A DNA stretch of 64,000 nucleotides from Closterium sp. NIES-65 (taxonomy: Eukaryota > Streptophyta > Zygnematophyceae > Desmidiales > Closteriaceae), in NCBI GenBank assembly GCA_948144175.1, contig CANXME010000875.1, positions 620,001 through 684,000 on the forward strand, in the 5' to 3' direction. Within the stretch, counting starts at the first letter, position 1, and every line of letters begins with the position of its first letter. The notes beneath the pieces were generated by a model. It ran no database searches. It saw only the letters and a list, made by a program, of their open reading frames with translations, and was not told the DNA's origin. The translations under genes were made by a program, and so were the position numbers. This document shows positions 9,423 through 20,300 of the stretch, in pieces.

Positions 9423-10349
9423 CTTAGGAGCGTTATTTTTTCGAGCCCACCACCTACCACTTGCGGTTACCAAGCTACCCCGCGCCCTGCGCTGCCTTAG
9501 CCCAACGCACGTCCCGCTAGCAGCCCGTGCGGCCCGCGCGTCGCCTGTTAATGGCCCGCGCGTCCCGCTAGTCGCCTCTGCTGGCCCGCGCGCTGCGAGC
9601 TAGTAGCCCGCGCGACCCGCTCGCCGTTCGCGGAGCCCGCGCGCAGCTCTCGCCAACCCGCCCACCGCCTGCCAGCTGCTTTGTAAGCCCTGTAGCCCCG
9701 TGCGCCGCCTGCTCCTGCCGCGGCTGCCTGCTACGCCCCGCACGCCGCTTGTCGCGCTGCCCCGCAGCCCCGTGCGCCACTCGCCCTGCTGCTCTGCCGG
9801 CCGCTAGTCGCCCCGTGCGCCGCCTGCCCTGCTGCCACGACTGCCTGCTGTACCTAGGCGCTGCCCGCCCTCCTACTGCAGCCGCCCATTAGGCCCTGTG
9901 TACGGCCCGCCCTACTGCCCTGCCGGCCGCCTGTAGGCCCATACGCTGCCTCAACTCCTAGCGTGCTGCTGCACCAGAGTTGTTGGTGCTGCTACTACTT
10001 GCTGCATCTGCTCCCTCTTGCTGCAGCTGCTCCTCCTTGCTGCTGCTACTGCTACTTGCTGCAGCTGCTCCTGCCGGCCCCCCTTGCAGCCCCGTGCGCC
10101 GCCTGCCCTGCTGCTGCGGCTGCCTGCTGCGCCCACCTGCCGATTGCACTGCTGCTGCAGCCACTGCTACGCTTCTGCACCCGCGCTGCACCGCCCGAGC
10201 CGCGCTGCACTACCTGAGCCGAGCCGCACTGCCTTGTTGCTTCGCAGACCGGTTTCTACTGCTGCATTGGTGCCTCTACTATTGCTACTGCTAGTGCTAC
10301 TGCTTCTTGCCTGCATTCGCTCTGCCCTGCTAGTCCCGCGCCAACAGCT
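9423..10349 (+). repeat. Leader of truncated copia element I
   Basis: GC-rich, degenerate repetitive sequence leading into a copia gag, as in the leaders of A, C, E and H. The first bases (CTTAG, then GAGCCCACC about 17 bases later) resemble the start of those leaders (CTTAGGGCCCACC just after the primer site in A). S1 therefore appears to have inserted into the leader of I about 30 bp past its primer site, leaving the 5' LTR of I outside the window. Later parts are rich in GCTGCT-type trinucleotides (9960-10170). No gene seen. Confidence 0.6.
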
Positions 10350-10910
10350 ATGGCCACCCTCCGAGTTCTGTCATTCGATGCCGAGGGCCGGCCAATTCAG
10401 TTCGAAATCTGGCTAGATAAACTGCAGCTGTTCCTAATGAGCGATAGCAAGGATAATGTCTCGCTCTATGACCACACGTCTGGTGCCTCAGTCGCACCCG
10501 CTGCCGCTGCTGAGCTTAGCGCCCGTTCCCAGTGGCAGACCCGTGATGCTGCTGCGCGCCTAGCCGTTTGCAATCACCTTCCGTTAGCCAAGCTCACGCA
10601 TTTTGGCGAGTACAAAAATGCTAAGACCCTGTACGACGCTGTAGTTGCTCGATACTCCTCCCCGGCCACAGCTGAGCTTAGCCACCTCATGCTGCCCTAC
10701 CTGTTTCCTGAGCTGTCAACCTTTGCCACAGTTGCTGATCTCATTACCCACCTTCGCACTAGCGACACCCGCCTTCGAGCCGCCCTCCCCAAAGAGTTCT
10801 GTGCTAAGCACCCACCTCCGATGTACTGGACCCTCCACTTCATAGTCACCCGTCTCCCTGACTCTCTTAGCTTGGTCAAGGACTACTTTCCCACAGACCT
10901 CACTGTCGAC
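10350..10910 (+). pseudogene. Copia element I gag fragment
   Basis: ATG-initiated frame (opening MATLRVLSFDAEG) clearly homologous to the N-terminal ~187 residues of the Gag of copies A, C, E and H. It includes the conserved QWQTRDAAARLAV and YDAVVARYSSPAT segments. Homology stops abruptly after ...DLTVDR at about 10910 and a stop follows at 10917. The rest of gag-pol is absent. Its sequence is the most divergent of the family here, which fits its basal position in the nesting. It has no poly-C expansion. Confidence 0.85.
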
Positions 10911-10999
10911 CGACCTTAGCACTGAGATAGCAAATCACAGGCCAAGAGGTTAGCGGGTCAGCAGAGCAGCAACAACCACCACACTGCACCGCACCACAC
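10911..10999. other. Unassigned junction between element I and element B
   Basis: 89 bases following the loss of gag homology and preceding the LTR of element B. No repeat, ORF or motif that I recognise. It could be diverged sequence of I or filler from a deletion. Confidence 0.4.
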
Positions 11000-11386
11000 C
11001 GGCAACGGGAGTTGTGTGTTGGCCCCGTCCTCGCTTGGGCGGAGCCGACTTCGTGGTCGGGTGAGAGGGGAGCAGCTGACCTGCAGCAGTGGGCGAGTTG
11101 GTTGACGAGGAGGTCGAACTGTACGGGGGGCACTGCTCGGGCGCCGACTTCAGGGAGGTCGACCTGGGGAGTCGACCTGCGGAGGACGTCAACTTGGTGA
11201 CGTCAACTTGAGGCATCCGACTTGGGGTCGGCTGACAGGGCTACTGGTCGACCTGGTGGCTGGTCGACCAGACCTGCTGGTCGACGAAGGAGGGGCCGAC
11301 GTTGACCTCGACTCAGGATGCCGTGCGGTTGGGCGTCGAGTAGCTGGGCGTCAACTTGATGACGCTGACCTCGGTTAGATGACTTG
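11000..11386 (+). repeat. Copia B left LTR, part shared with right LTR
   Basis: Aligns with 23834-24342 (minus the solo LTR) over its whole length with scattered substitutions and small indels. It is very rich in the palindrome GTCGAC and in GACGTCAACTTG repeats. The LTR probably continues beyond 11386, but the corresponding right-hand part has been removed by copia D. Confidence 0.8.
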
Positions 11387-12217
11387 GAGCTGGTCGGCCA
11401 AAAGTGATGTTGACCTGGAGCTGGTCGACCAGGGGCGAGGTCGACCTGCTGAGGTCGACTTGAGGTGGTCGTCGACTTCGGAGGTCGACGGGCACATGCG
11501 GGAGTAGCTGGTCGACGTGGTTGCCCGGTCAACCAAGTTACCTGGGTGACGAGGTGCTGCGGAGGAATGCGAAGGTCGCCCAGGCGAAGTTGGCGAGTCC
11601 GACCTCGGTGGTGGTATCCCGAGGCCGACGTGGCGGATCAGGTGGAGTCGTCAGCACAAGGATGACCTGGTGTGTGTGTGTTGTGCAGGTGACGGGGCTC
11701 AGCCCGCCAATTGTCTGCGAGCACCTGCGTAGCGGGTGCGCTGCTGTTCTGCGGGAGCAGCGCTGGCACACCGTCAACCTGCGACGCTAGCACGCGGTCG
11801 ACTTTGCACTGCTGGAGCGCGGTCGACCAAGTCGCGCTGGAACGCGGTCTACCATGCTGCGCTAGCAGTTGGCCGACCTGAATGCTAGCTGTGATGTAGT
11901 CTTGCCATGCCAACTTCATTGTACCATTGTTGTCAACTTTCTCTAGTGAAACTTTCGCCAAATAACCCCGTGAACTAGCAAGCAGTGTGCGCACTATGAA
12001 AACGACTAAGGACCAACGAACGCAGAGATCACACGAGCACCCGTGCCTAGCCCGTAGTCTAGCTCCCGTTGTAGTAGTTATCTCCGCATGGTGCGGTGAG
12101 CGTGGACGGCACACGACTTACCTTTCAGTCAGGTCGACGTAGAGATCAATTACCTAAGTCGTTCGTAGGCTAGCAGCCGTACAGGTCCCTAGCGTGCGCG
12201 TAGGTGACGCCAAGGGG
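11387..12217 (+). other. Copia B: rest of left LTR and leader, non-coding
   Basis: GTCGAC-rich to about 11870, then a less biased stretch. A CA ending followed by TGGTGCGGTGAGC (12088-12102) could mark LTR end and primer site, which would give an LTR of about 1.1 kb; I cannot confirm which tRNA would fit. No supported gene. Confidence 0.4.
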
Positions 12218-13600
12218 ATGGAGACCCTGGAGGGACGGCTGGAGGATGCGAGGAGACGCCATGAGGCCCAGGAGTACGGGGCGATACCCTGGGCGGTCGT
12301 TGAGGATGGACTCCGCTCCATATGGGCGACGGAGCACCCCCCTTCCCGACCGACTTCTCCTCGACCGGTGACTAACGAAGGCGGCGTCGACGTGGGCGTC
12401 AACGCCGGAGGTGGCCAAGTCGGCAGTATTGCGGGAGGCACGTCGAGGCAGAGAGGAGTGATTCACGCCGATGAAGTCGGCGGCGTTCAGGCACGAGGGA
12501 GGCAGTTGTCGGCGACTGCAGGCTCCTCGCAGGGTGACGTCGGAGGTCGACGGAGCAGGTTGTCGCCGATGTCGGCGACTCAGGTGACGGCGGGTGGGAT
12601 TGCACCAAGCTACGGCTACTTCAAGTTCACGCCGGACAGGATCTTGGTCACCCCGCCACTCACTAGTCGACCTGACATCCTCACCTATAAGGAGGCCATC
12701 GAGCCTTAGCTGGAGATGGCCGGGCTGATCAACTTTGCCCGAGGCACCGTGGTGACACCGGACGACCTCAACCTGCGTGCGGAGTTTCGCGCCGTGCACC
12801 TTTTGACCTTCACGATCATCTCACGGTGCTGCTCACCGGGCATGCAGATCGCCTTGAAGTGGTGCGAGAGTACCTCAACGCCGGCCACCAGGCGTGGCAC
12901 TTCATCGAGTCGACCTACCAAGTCACCGACGACTTGTTCATCTCCCAGCTGGAATGACAGCTTACGCACATGCGCATGGGCGACGAGGAGATGGCGATCG
13001 GCTACTGCAACAGGGCCCGGAGAAATCTCGCCACCATCAGGATGGCCGACGCGTAGTACTCGACGGCGTCGTACGTCACCTGCGTCATGCAAGGACTCTT
13101 GAGCAACTACAACCTCCTGAAGCGGCTGTCGATGGCACCGAGCATGAAGGCGACGCTCAACGAGGACAACTTGACCTCGTACATCCTGCAGGATGAGGCG
13201 ATGTAGGAGGCAGAGTGGTCCCAGGAGCTCTTGGCGCAGGCAAAATTCGTCGCCCCGGTGAAGCAAGGTGGCCGACCGGGGCCGCACGGACAGTCTGGCG
13301 GCAGTGGTAGCAGTGGCTAGAAGCCGGTCAAGGAGGTCGACAAGAAGAAGTTGACCAAGGACCGCGGTCGAGGAGGAGGAGGTCGATGTCGGGAGTGCTG
13401 GCTGTGAGGCGACCTCGACCACCTCTCCTTCGAGTGTCCCGACCACAGTGACTCCGGCGACGACGACGCCAAGGGAGGCCGCGGGAGGTCTGGCAGTCGT
13501 CGTCCTTGTCGAGGAAGGAACAAGCCGCGCAAGGAGAAGCAGTCGACGACGTCGACCTCGGCGAAGGACGCCGACTCCTCTGATGGCGGCAAAGGGGGGA
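12218..13600 (+). pseudogene. Copia B gag, degenerate
   Basis: An ATG at 12218 opens a frame (METLEGRLEDARRR) that runs into TAG at 12707 and continues in the same frame to about 12815. The homologous frame then shifts, with further stops at about 12955, 13054 and 13204. Near 13386-13440 a CCHC zinc knuckle (CRECW...HLSFEC) ends Gag, itself with one in-frame TGA. Lys/Arg/Asp-rich sequence follows up to the protease. Gag would bind element RNA and form the virus-like particle. This copy cannot encode it intact. Confidence 0.7.
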
Positions 13601-14111
13601 AAACTAAGACAGCGTCGTGCTCGCTGGTCGGCGTTGTGGAGCCGACCGTCTCGCTAGCAGCGGAGGCGGGAGAGGACTTCCAAGCGGTGGTGGCAGCCGT
13701 GCAGGCAAACCCGGCGGTGGTCGTGCTCGACAGCAGCTGCTCCCACCACCTGATGGGGATGAAGGAAGCCTACGTCGACCTGCAGCCGAGCGGGTCCATC
13801 AAGCATGTGCGCGGCTTCAATGGAGCGCTGCAGGACGTCCAGGGCCGCGGCACCGTCGCCCTGCAAGGAGAGGTCGGAAAGCAGGTGCTCATCCCCGACG
13901 TGCTGTATGTCCCGGGAGTGCGGGCCAACCTGCTGTCGTCCGGCCAGCTGAAGGAGCACGGCGTGAAGCTGCAGGAGGACGGAGACGGGATGCTGCTCGT
14001 CTCGGCAGCAGGAGAGGTGCTCGGTCGGGCGACGTACTCCGGGCGTGTACTCTGCACCGACCTGCGTCCCTACTTGACGAGGTCAACGTCGCCCACGACG
14101 GAGGTTGTGGC

Positions 14112-14456
14112 TGTCAGAGGTCCACTGGTGATCCCCGATTGATCCTAGGGAAGGGTTACAGGCACGTTGGCTTGGGGGGTTATGGGCGCACTGACCCACT
14201 ACTTAACAAGCCCTTTTATCCCAATGGCCTAGTGGTTGGGATTCTGACATGGTATCAGAGCGAAGGTCTCGGGTTCGAATCCCGGTGTATGCACTTCGGG
14301 CATCCCAGTGCGGGGGGGTGTCAGAGGTCCACTGGTGATCCCCGATTGATCCTAGGGAAGGGTTACAGGCACGTTGGCCTGGGGGGTTATGGGCGCACTG
14401 ACCCGCTACTTAACAAGCCCTTTTATCCCAATGGTCTAGTGGTTGGGATTCTGACA
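14112..14456 (+). mobile_element. 345-bp SMART/TRIM-type miniature LTR element
   Basis: Two 138-bp direct repeats (14112-14249 and 14319-14456) start TGTCAGAGG and end TTCTGACA and differ at three positions. Between them lie only 69 bases: a perfect primer site TGGTATCAGAGC (14250-14261) and a polypurine tract GTGCGGGGGGG (14308-14318) abutting the second LTR. The element is flanked by the duplication GTGGC (14107-14111 and 14457-14461). It has all cis-signals for reverse transcription and nothing else, so it must be mobilised in trans. It also carries a tRNA-like A box and a perfect B box. Confidence 0.95.
14225..14282 (+). promoter_or_regulatory. tRNA-like A box and B box across the SMART LTR/PBS junction
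   Basis: TGGCCTAGTGGT (14225-14236) fits the Pol III A box consensus at 11 of 12 positions. GGTTCGAATCC (14272-14282) is a perfect B box, flanked so that TCGGG/CCCGG could form a T-arm. Box spacing (47 bp between starts) is what a tRNA gene would show. A TTTT run lies downstream in the second LTR (14421-14424). Whether Pol III uses it is untested. The boxes straddle the LTR end, so the arrangement exists only in the two-LTR form. Confidence 0.5.
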
Positions 14457-16060
14457 GTGGCCCTGCGGGCGATCGTCTCCAAGACAAAGTCGACGCCGGA
14501 CAGGATGCATGCGAGGCTTGCGCACGTCGGCATGGACACTATCCGGAGCTCGGCGAAGAACGAGGTCGCCGGTGGGCTGGACCTCAAGTCGGCGACGGGC
14601 GCCGACTCACCGTGTGTCTCATGCGTCGGTGGGAAGCCGGCACGGCACACCTTCCCCGGCCAAGGCTCCGACGCCGACGACGTGCTGGCCGTCGTGCACA
14701 TCGACCTGTGCGGGCCGTTCCGTGTGGCTGCCAAGGACGGCAGCTTGTACTTCCACACTGCTGAAGGACCGCAAGATCTGCTTCGTGTGGGTGAGGCCGG
14801 TCGCCAAGCAGTCGGATGTGCTGATGGAGTTCCAGAAGTGGCTGGTGTTGGTGGAGAGGCAGACAAAGAAGTTGGTGCTGATGTTGCGGTCAGACCGAGG
14901 CGAGGAGTTCCTTGGGAAGAAGTTCACCGACTTTGTGGACGGACAGGGATCTTCCACGACCTTACCTGCCCGTACATCTCGCAGCAGAATGGCATGGCGG
15001 AGCGAGAGATGAGGACGGTGGTGGAGTCGGTGCTGACAATGCTGTTGCACATGGGCGTGCAGCACCACTGGTGGCACCTCGCTCTGCGGCAGGCTGTCTG
15101 GGTCCGCAACTGCCTTGAGAGGTCGACGCTGCCGTCGGGGACGATGCCGCATCAGCTGCTGATCGGACAGAACCCCGACTTGTCGATGGCGCGGGTGTGG
15201 GGCTGCATGGCGCTGTCCCTTGTCCCCGACCAGCAGCGTAGTGGGAAACTAAAGCCGAAGGCCAGGTGGGGCCTTCACCTTGGCGTGTCGGCGGCGAGCA
15301 AGGGCTGGGAGCTCCTCGACGTCGACACCAACCGGGTGGTCACCACGTTGGACGTGGTGTTCTACAAGGAACTGTCGTTGGCGGAGTGGAAGTCGGAGCA
15401 CTGGCCGGTGTCCGGCCGAACCTCGTCCACCCCGCCTGCCGACACCTCGTCGGCGACACTGCCTTTGCTCGCGGAGGTCGGTGAACTTGCTGCTGCGGAC
15501 GTTGAGGACGTCCACCCACCCCCTCTACAACCCCTGCCCCTCCACTCCTGGCCGACCTCCGCAGGCTGACCTCGGTGTCGGCCTCCGGCGATGAGGGGAG
15601 TGGTGGGCTGTCGCCTTCGGCGCCGACCAAGGGCATCGCCGGTGGCCGATGTGACGAGCGGCAGGTCGACGTGGGAGTAAAGCTGACGTCGATAGGGGAG
15701 GAGAAGGTCGAGGAGCAGCACCCGACAGGGGAGCAGGCCGCAGAGAAGCCGACCACGGAGCAGTCGACGACCAGGCAGTCAACAGGGGAGCCGGCTACAG
15801 GGGAGAGGTCAGCCAGGAAGTCGACCAAGGTGCAGCAGGACGACGAGGGCAGTGCAGACGATGACGAAGGAGGAGACACCCGGGAGTCCACCAAGAGTGA
15901 CGTGGTGGAGGTTCGGCCTGAACCCCGGAAGTCGGATCGAGTTCGGAGGCGGCCGGACTTCTTCATCCCCGCTGCCTTCACCACGGTGTACGACGTGGAC
16001 GCCGATGACCCGGCGTACGACGACGCCGAGGACGATGAAGAGTTCCCGGAGCTCAACCCT

Positions 16061-16191
16061 TGCACGAACATTATAGTTTATACATTTGTGTAGGCTGTAG
16101 TGGGGGGGTAGCCCATAAGGGATACAACCCAATTAGGGTTAGTACTTGTACCCAACTCTTTCATACTTCAAACATTCCTCGTTTCTTCTCA
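16061..16191 (+). repeat. Copia C 5' LTR
   Basis: 131 bp. Followed at 16192 by TGGTTTGAGAGCAGG, the variant tRNA-iMet primer site. Confidence 0.92.
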
Positions 16192-17320
16192 TGGTTTGAG
16201 AGCAGGTTCCCTAGTGGGAACGCTTTCTAGGGCCCACCTTGAAATTCTTTTTTCCTGCCCAGAGCGCACTTCACTCCTGCCCGAGTCGCGCCCCGAGTGC
16301 CCTCCCTACCGTCGCGCCGCCCTTAGCGGCCCCTCTTACCGCCCCTTGAGCCACCCTTACGGCCCCGCGCGCCGCTCTTGTGGCCCCTCGCGCCACCACT
16401 GCGGCCCCTCGCGCCGCCCTTGCGGCCCCTCGCGCCGCCCTTGCGGCCCCTCGCGCCGCCCTAGCGACCCTGTCGCCTACCCCGCGGCCCCGGCGCTGCC
16501 CTTCCCGGCCCCGACGACGCCCTTCCCGACCCGGCCCCGCCTCTGCTGGCCCCGTCGCCTAGCCCTGTGGCCCCGGCGCTGCCCTTCCCGGCCCCGATCC
16601 GCCGCCCAGCGGCTTCGTCGCCTACCCCGCGGCCCCGGCGCCGCCTTTTCCAGGCCCTGACGCCGCCCTTCCGACCCGGCCCAGCCTCTGCTGGCCCCGT
16701 TGCCTACCCCGCGGCCCCAGCGCCGCCCTTTCCCGGCCCCGACGACGCCCTTCCCGACCTCGCCCAGCCTCTGCTGGCCCTGTCGCCTACCTCGTGGCCC
16801 CGGCGCCGCCCTTTCCCGGCCTCGACGGCGCCCTTCCTGACCCTGCCCCGCCTCTGCTGGCCCCGTCGCCTACCCTTGCGGCCCCGACGCCGCCCTTCTC
16901 GGCCCCGGCGCTGCCCTTCCCGGCCTCGGCCCAGCCTCTGCTGGCCCCATCTGCCGCCCTTCCCGGCCCCGAACCCACCTTCACGCGGCCCCGCCGTTAC
17001 CGCCGAGTCGCCCGAGCCGCCGCACCACCTGAGCTGCCCGAGCCGCCGGGGCGCCGCACGCCGAGCTGCAGTTGCCGCCGAGCCGCCGTACCGCCGAGCC
17101 GCCTGAGCCGCCGAATCGCCGAGCCGCAGTTGCCGCCGAGTCACCCGAGCCGCCCGAGCCGCCGAGTCGCTGAGCCGCCGAGCTGCAGTTCCTGCCGAGC
17201 CGCCGAGCCGTCCGAGCCACGAGCCGGCGAGCCGCCCGAGCCGCCCTGACCGGTAAGAGCAGCACCTCTATCACTGCACTGCCCTTATCCCGCTATTCGC
17301 GCTGCTAGTCTACAACTGTC
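16192..17320 (+). repeat. Copia C leader with ~83-bp tandem repeats
   Basis: GC-rich leader. From about 16490 to 16960 a unit containing CCTCTGCTGGCCCC recurs, with successive copies near 16684, 16767, 16850 and 16934 at a spacing of about 83 bp. From 17000 to 17250 GAGCCGCC-type short repeats follow. Non-coding; long frames reflect base composition. Confidence 0.7.
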
Positions 17321-20300
17321 ATGGCTACCTCTAGTGTCCTTGCTTTTGACGCTGAGGGTCAGGCCATTGACTTTGATGTCTGGCTAGATGACCTGCAGCT
17401 TTTCCTACAGTGCGATAGGGCAGACGGTCTCTCCCTCTTTGACCTCACCTTTGGTGCCTCTCTTGCCCCTCCTACTGATGCTGACGCCACTGTTCGCTCA
17501 CAGTGGGCCACACGCGATGCTGCTGCACGTCCTGCTGTGCGTCGCCACCTCCCTACCACTGAGCGTGCGCACTTTAGCCAGTACAAGAGCGCTCAGACCT
17601 TGTACGACGCTGTAGTTGCACGCTGCTCCTCCCCTGCCACTACTGCACTGAGCCGCCTCATGCTAACATACCTCTTCCCTGACCTTGCTGCCTTCCCCAC
17701 AGTCGCTGACCTCATTACACACCTCCGCACTAGTAACACTCGCTACCGTGCTGCGCTTCCCGCTGAGTTCTTTGCCAAGAACCCCCCCCCCCCCCCCCCC
17801 CCATGTACATCACTCTCTACTACATAGTCATCCGACTCCCTGACTCTCTCCGCGTAGTCATGGACCACTTCCTCTCAGTTTGCCCCACCACTCTCACCGT
17901 TGACCTCCTTCAGAAGGCCCTCCTAGCAGCAGAGAAGAGCATAGTCGCTGTAGGAGCCTCTCGTGGTGACCCTCGCACCCCCGTCTTTGAGGCGTGTTGC
18001 CTCTGCTGCTGCGGCCGACCTCGTTGGTTTCGAGTCGGTCGGCGCTGCGTCTGCCCCTAGTGGGAAACGCCTCACCTGCAAGGGTAAGGGGACAAGGGCG
18101 CTGGAGGGGCTGGCGGGGGTGGCGGAGGTGGCGATGGAGGCAGTGGAGGGGGTGAGGGTGGTGGTGGGAGTGGTGGCAGGGGTGGAGGTGGCGGTTGCGG
18201 CAGTGGAGGCGGAGGCGGCGGCGGCGGCGGTGGCGGTGGGAGCCGAGATGGCGGCGGTGGAGGAGGCGGTGGCGGAGGAGGAGGAGGAGGAGGAGGAGGT
18301 CGTGGCTCTTCGCAGAGGAGTGGCTCCGGTGGTGGTCCGCGCCAGCAGCAGCAGCGCAGTCGGGAGACCCTGTCCCCTCAGCAGCTTCGTGAGTGGTACG
18401 CGGCGCCTCAGCGCGGTGGGGGTATGGGTCCCTGCACCTACGTTCTCCGCATCGGCGACCGAGCTGGTGAGCAGTGCGGGGGTGCGCTCTCCACTCAACG
18501 CTGCTTTGGCCGCCTGACGGACGCGTGGCGTCACCAGTTCCCTGAGGCCACTGAGATCCCTCGCTGGGGCGAGCTGTCCAGGGCGGGAGTAGCTATCTTT
18601 GACCTTGACTTTGATGCTATTCTTGCTACCATGTATGCTGTGACTATTAGTGATGAGGGTGACTGTTACCGCTAATTTCCGCCCGACCCGGGCATTGAGA
18701 CTGCTGCTCTAGATTCTAGTGAGGCTGCTGCTCTAGGTGCTAGCGAGGCTGCTGCTCTAGGTGCTGGTGAGTCCGCTCTCTCAGGTACTGCGTCGGCTTT
18801 GGCCTTCCACACCTTCACAATTGACTCAGGGGCTTCTCGCTCCTTCTTTCGAGACTGCACAACACTCACGCCGCTTGGTCGGTGAGTTGCAGTCTCTCTG
18901 GCAGACCCCTCTGGGGGTCCTGTCCTTGCTCACTTCTCCACTGTCCTCGCGTGTCCGGTGGCTCCCACTGGCACCCTGTCTGGTCTTTACCTCCCCTCGT
19001 TCTCTACAAACTTGGTGAGTGGTGCTGACCTACAGGATGCGGAGGTACACCAGTTCACTCCTGCGAGTCAGCGGGTGACCTACTGCACAGATGCTCGGAC
19101 ATGCCGACACCTGGCCACATTTACACGTCGGCCGGGGTCGAGCCTGTACACATAGACCACTGCGTCTCCTCCAGTCACTGCGTCTGGTCAGGTAGCTGCG
19201 TCGGGTCAGGTGTTTGCTGCAGCGTCCAGGTCTGGTCCTGAGTCGGCCCCCTGCTCGTGTCGGCTCGTGTCTCACGAGACTCTCCTCTGGCACCACCGTC
19301 TTGGTCACCCCTCCCTGCTTCGTCTCCGAAGCATGGCCTCTTGTGTCCTTGTCTCTGGTCTTCCCCGGTCCCTCCCTCCCCTTCGTCCGGGGCCTGGCCC
19401 TACCTGCGTCCCCCGTGTCGAGGGGCGGCAGCGGGATGCCCCTCACTCCTCCCAGTTTCCTGTGACAGAGGCCCTGCTGCAGACGCTTCACATGGACATG
19501 TGGGGCCCGGCCCGTGTCCGTGGACAGGGTCACGAGCGCTACTTCCTGCTGGTGGTTGACAACTACTCGCGTTACACCACAGTCTTCCCCTTGCGCAGCA
19601 AGGGTGATGTCACTGAGGTGTTGATCGACTGGATCCGCGCAGCTCGTCTCCAGCTCATGCAGAGCTTCGGCTCGGACTTTCCAGTTCTGCGTCTGCACTC
19701 TGATAGAGGCGGAGAGTTCTCCTCTGGCCTTCTGCAAGCCTACTTACGTGCACGAGGCATCCGCCAAACCTTCACGCTTCCGCACTCTCCACAGCAAAAT
19801 GGGATTGCTGAGCGCTGCATTGGCATGGTCATGGACGTCGCCCGTACGTCCATGATGCATGCGGCTGCCCCCCATTTTCTGTGGCTGTTTGCAGTCCGGT
19901 ACGCGGCGCATCAGATCAACCTTCAGCCCACGGTCTCCATGCCGGAGACCTCCCCAGCTTTGCTGTGGACGGGGAAGGTTGGCGATGCGTCTGCGTTCCG
20001 TGTCTTGGGATCTCGGGCGTTTGTCCGCGACTTGTCTGCGGACAAGCTGTCCCCTCGTGCTGCTCCTTGTGTCTTCCTTGGCTTCCCCACTGATGCGCCA
20101 GGGTGGCAGTTCTACCACCCCACCTCTCGTCGTGTTCTGTCCTCCTAGGACGTCACGTTTGACGAGTCGGTCCCCTACTACCGTCTCTTCCCCTACCGCA
20201 CTCCTTCCCTCCCCCCGCCTCCGCTCTTCCTTGTGCCAGGTCCCCTCCCGGTAGACCCCCTCCCCCCTCAGGGTCCTGCCCCTTTAGGTGTGTCCTAGGT

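Larger units (their letters stand above)
13601..16060 (+). pseudogene. Copia B pol, protease and integrase part
   Basis: Protease-type motif LDSSCSHHL (about 13727), where D-S-S replaces the usual D-S/T-G. After the SMART insertion follow the GAG-pre-integrase motif (HARLAHVGM) with CVSCVGGKPAR, then the integrase core with the first Asp (HIDLCGP, about 14699), SDRGEEF (about 14892) and the Glu in QQNGMAERE (about 14992). Downstream is the copia C-terminal domain (WGCMAL...HLGVSAASKGW). The frame shifts at about 14760, again at about 14955 and near 15540. An acidic, Thr/Ser-rich linker (15600-16050) leads to RT. Reading frames on either side of the SMART element and of copia C line up once each insert and one duplication are removed. 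Confidence 0.8.

Noticed and set aside
12706..13446. 246-codon minus-strand frame opposite copia B gag
   Set aside because: Antisense of the Gag region with no recognisable domain; the sense strand has the collinear Gag and zinc knuckle.
14225..14300. A genuine tRNA gene
   Set aside because: A and B boxes and a T-arm are present, but no complementary acceptor stem or anticodon arm can be drawn, and the segment is the LTR/primer-site junction of the SMART element.
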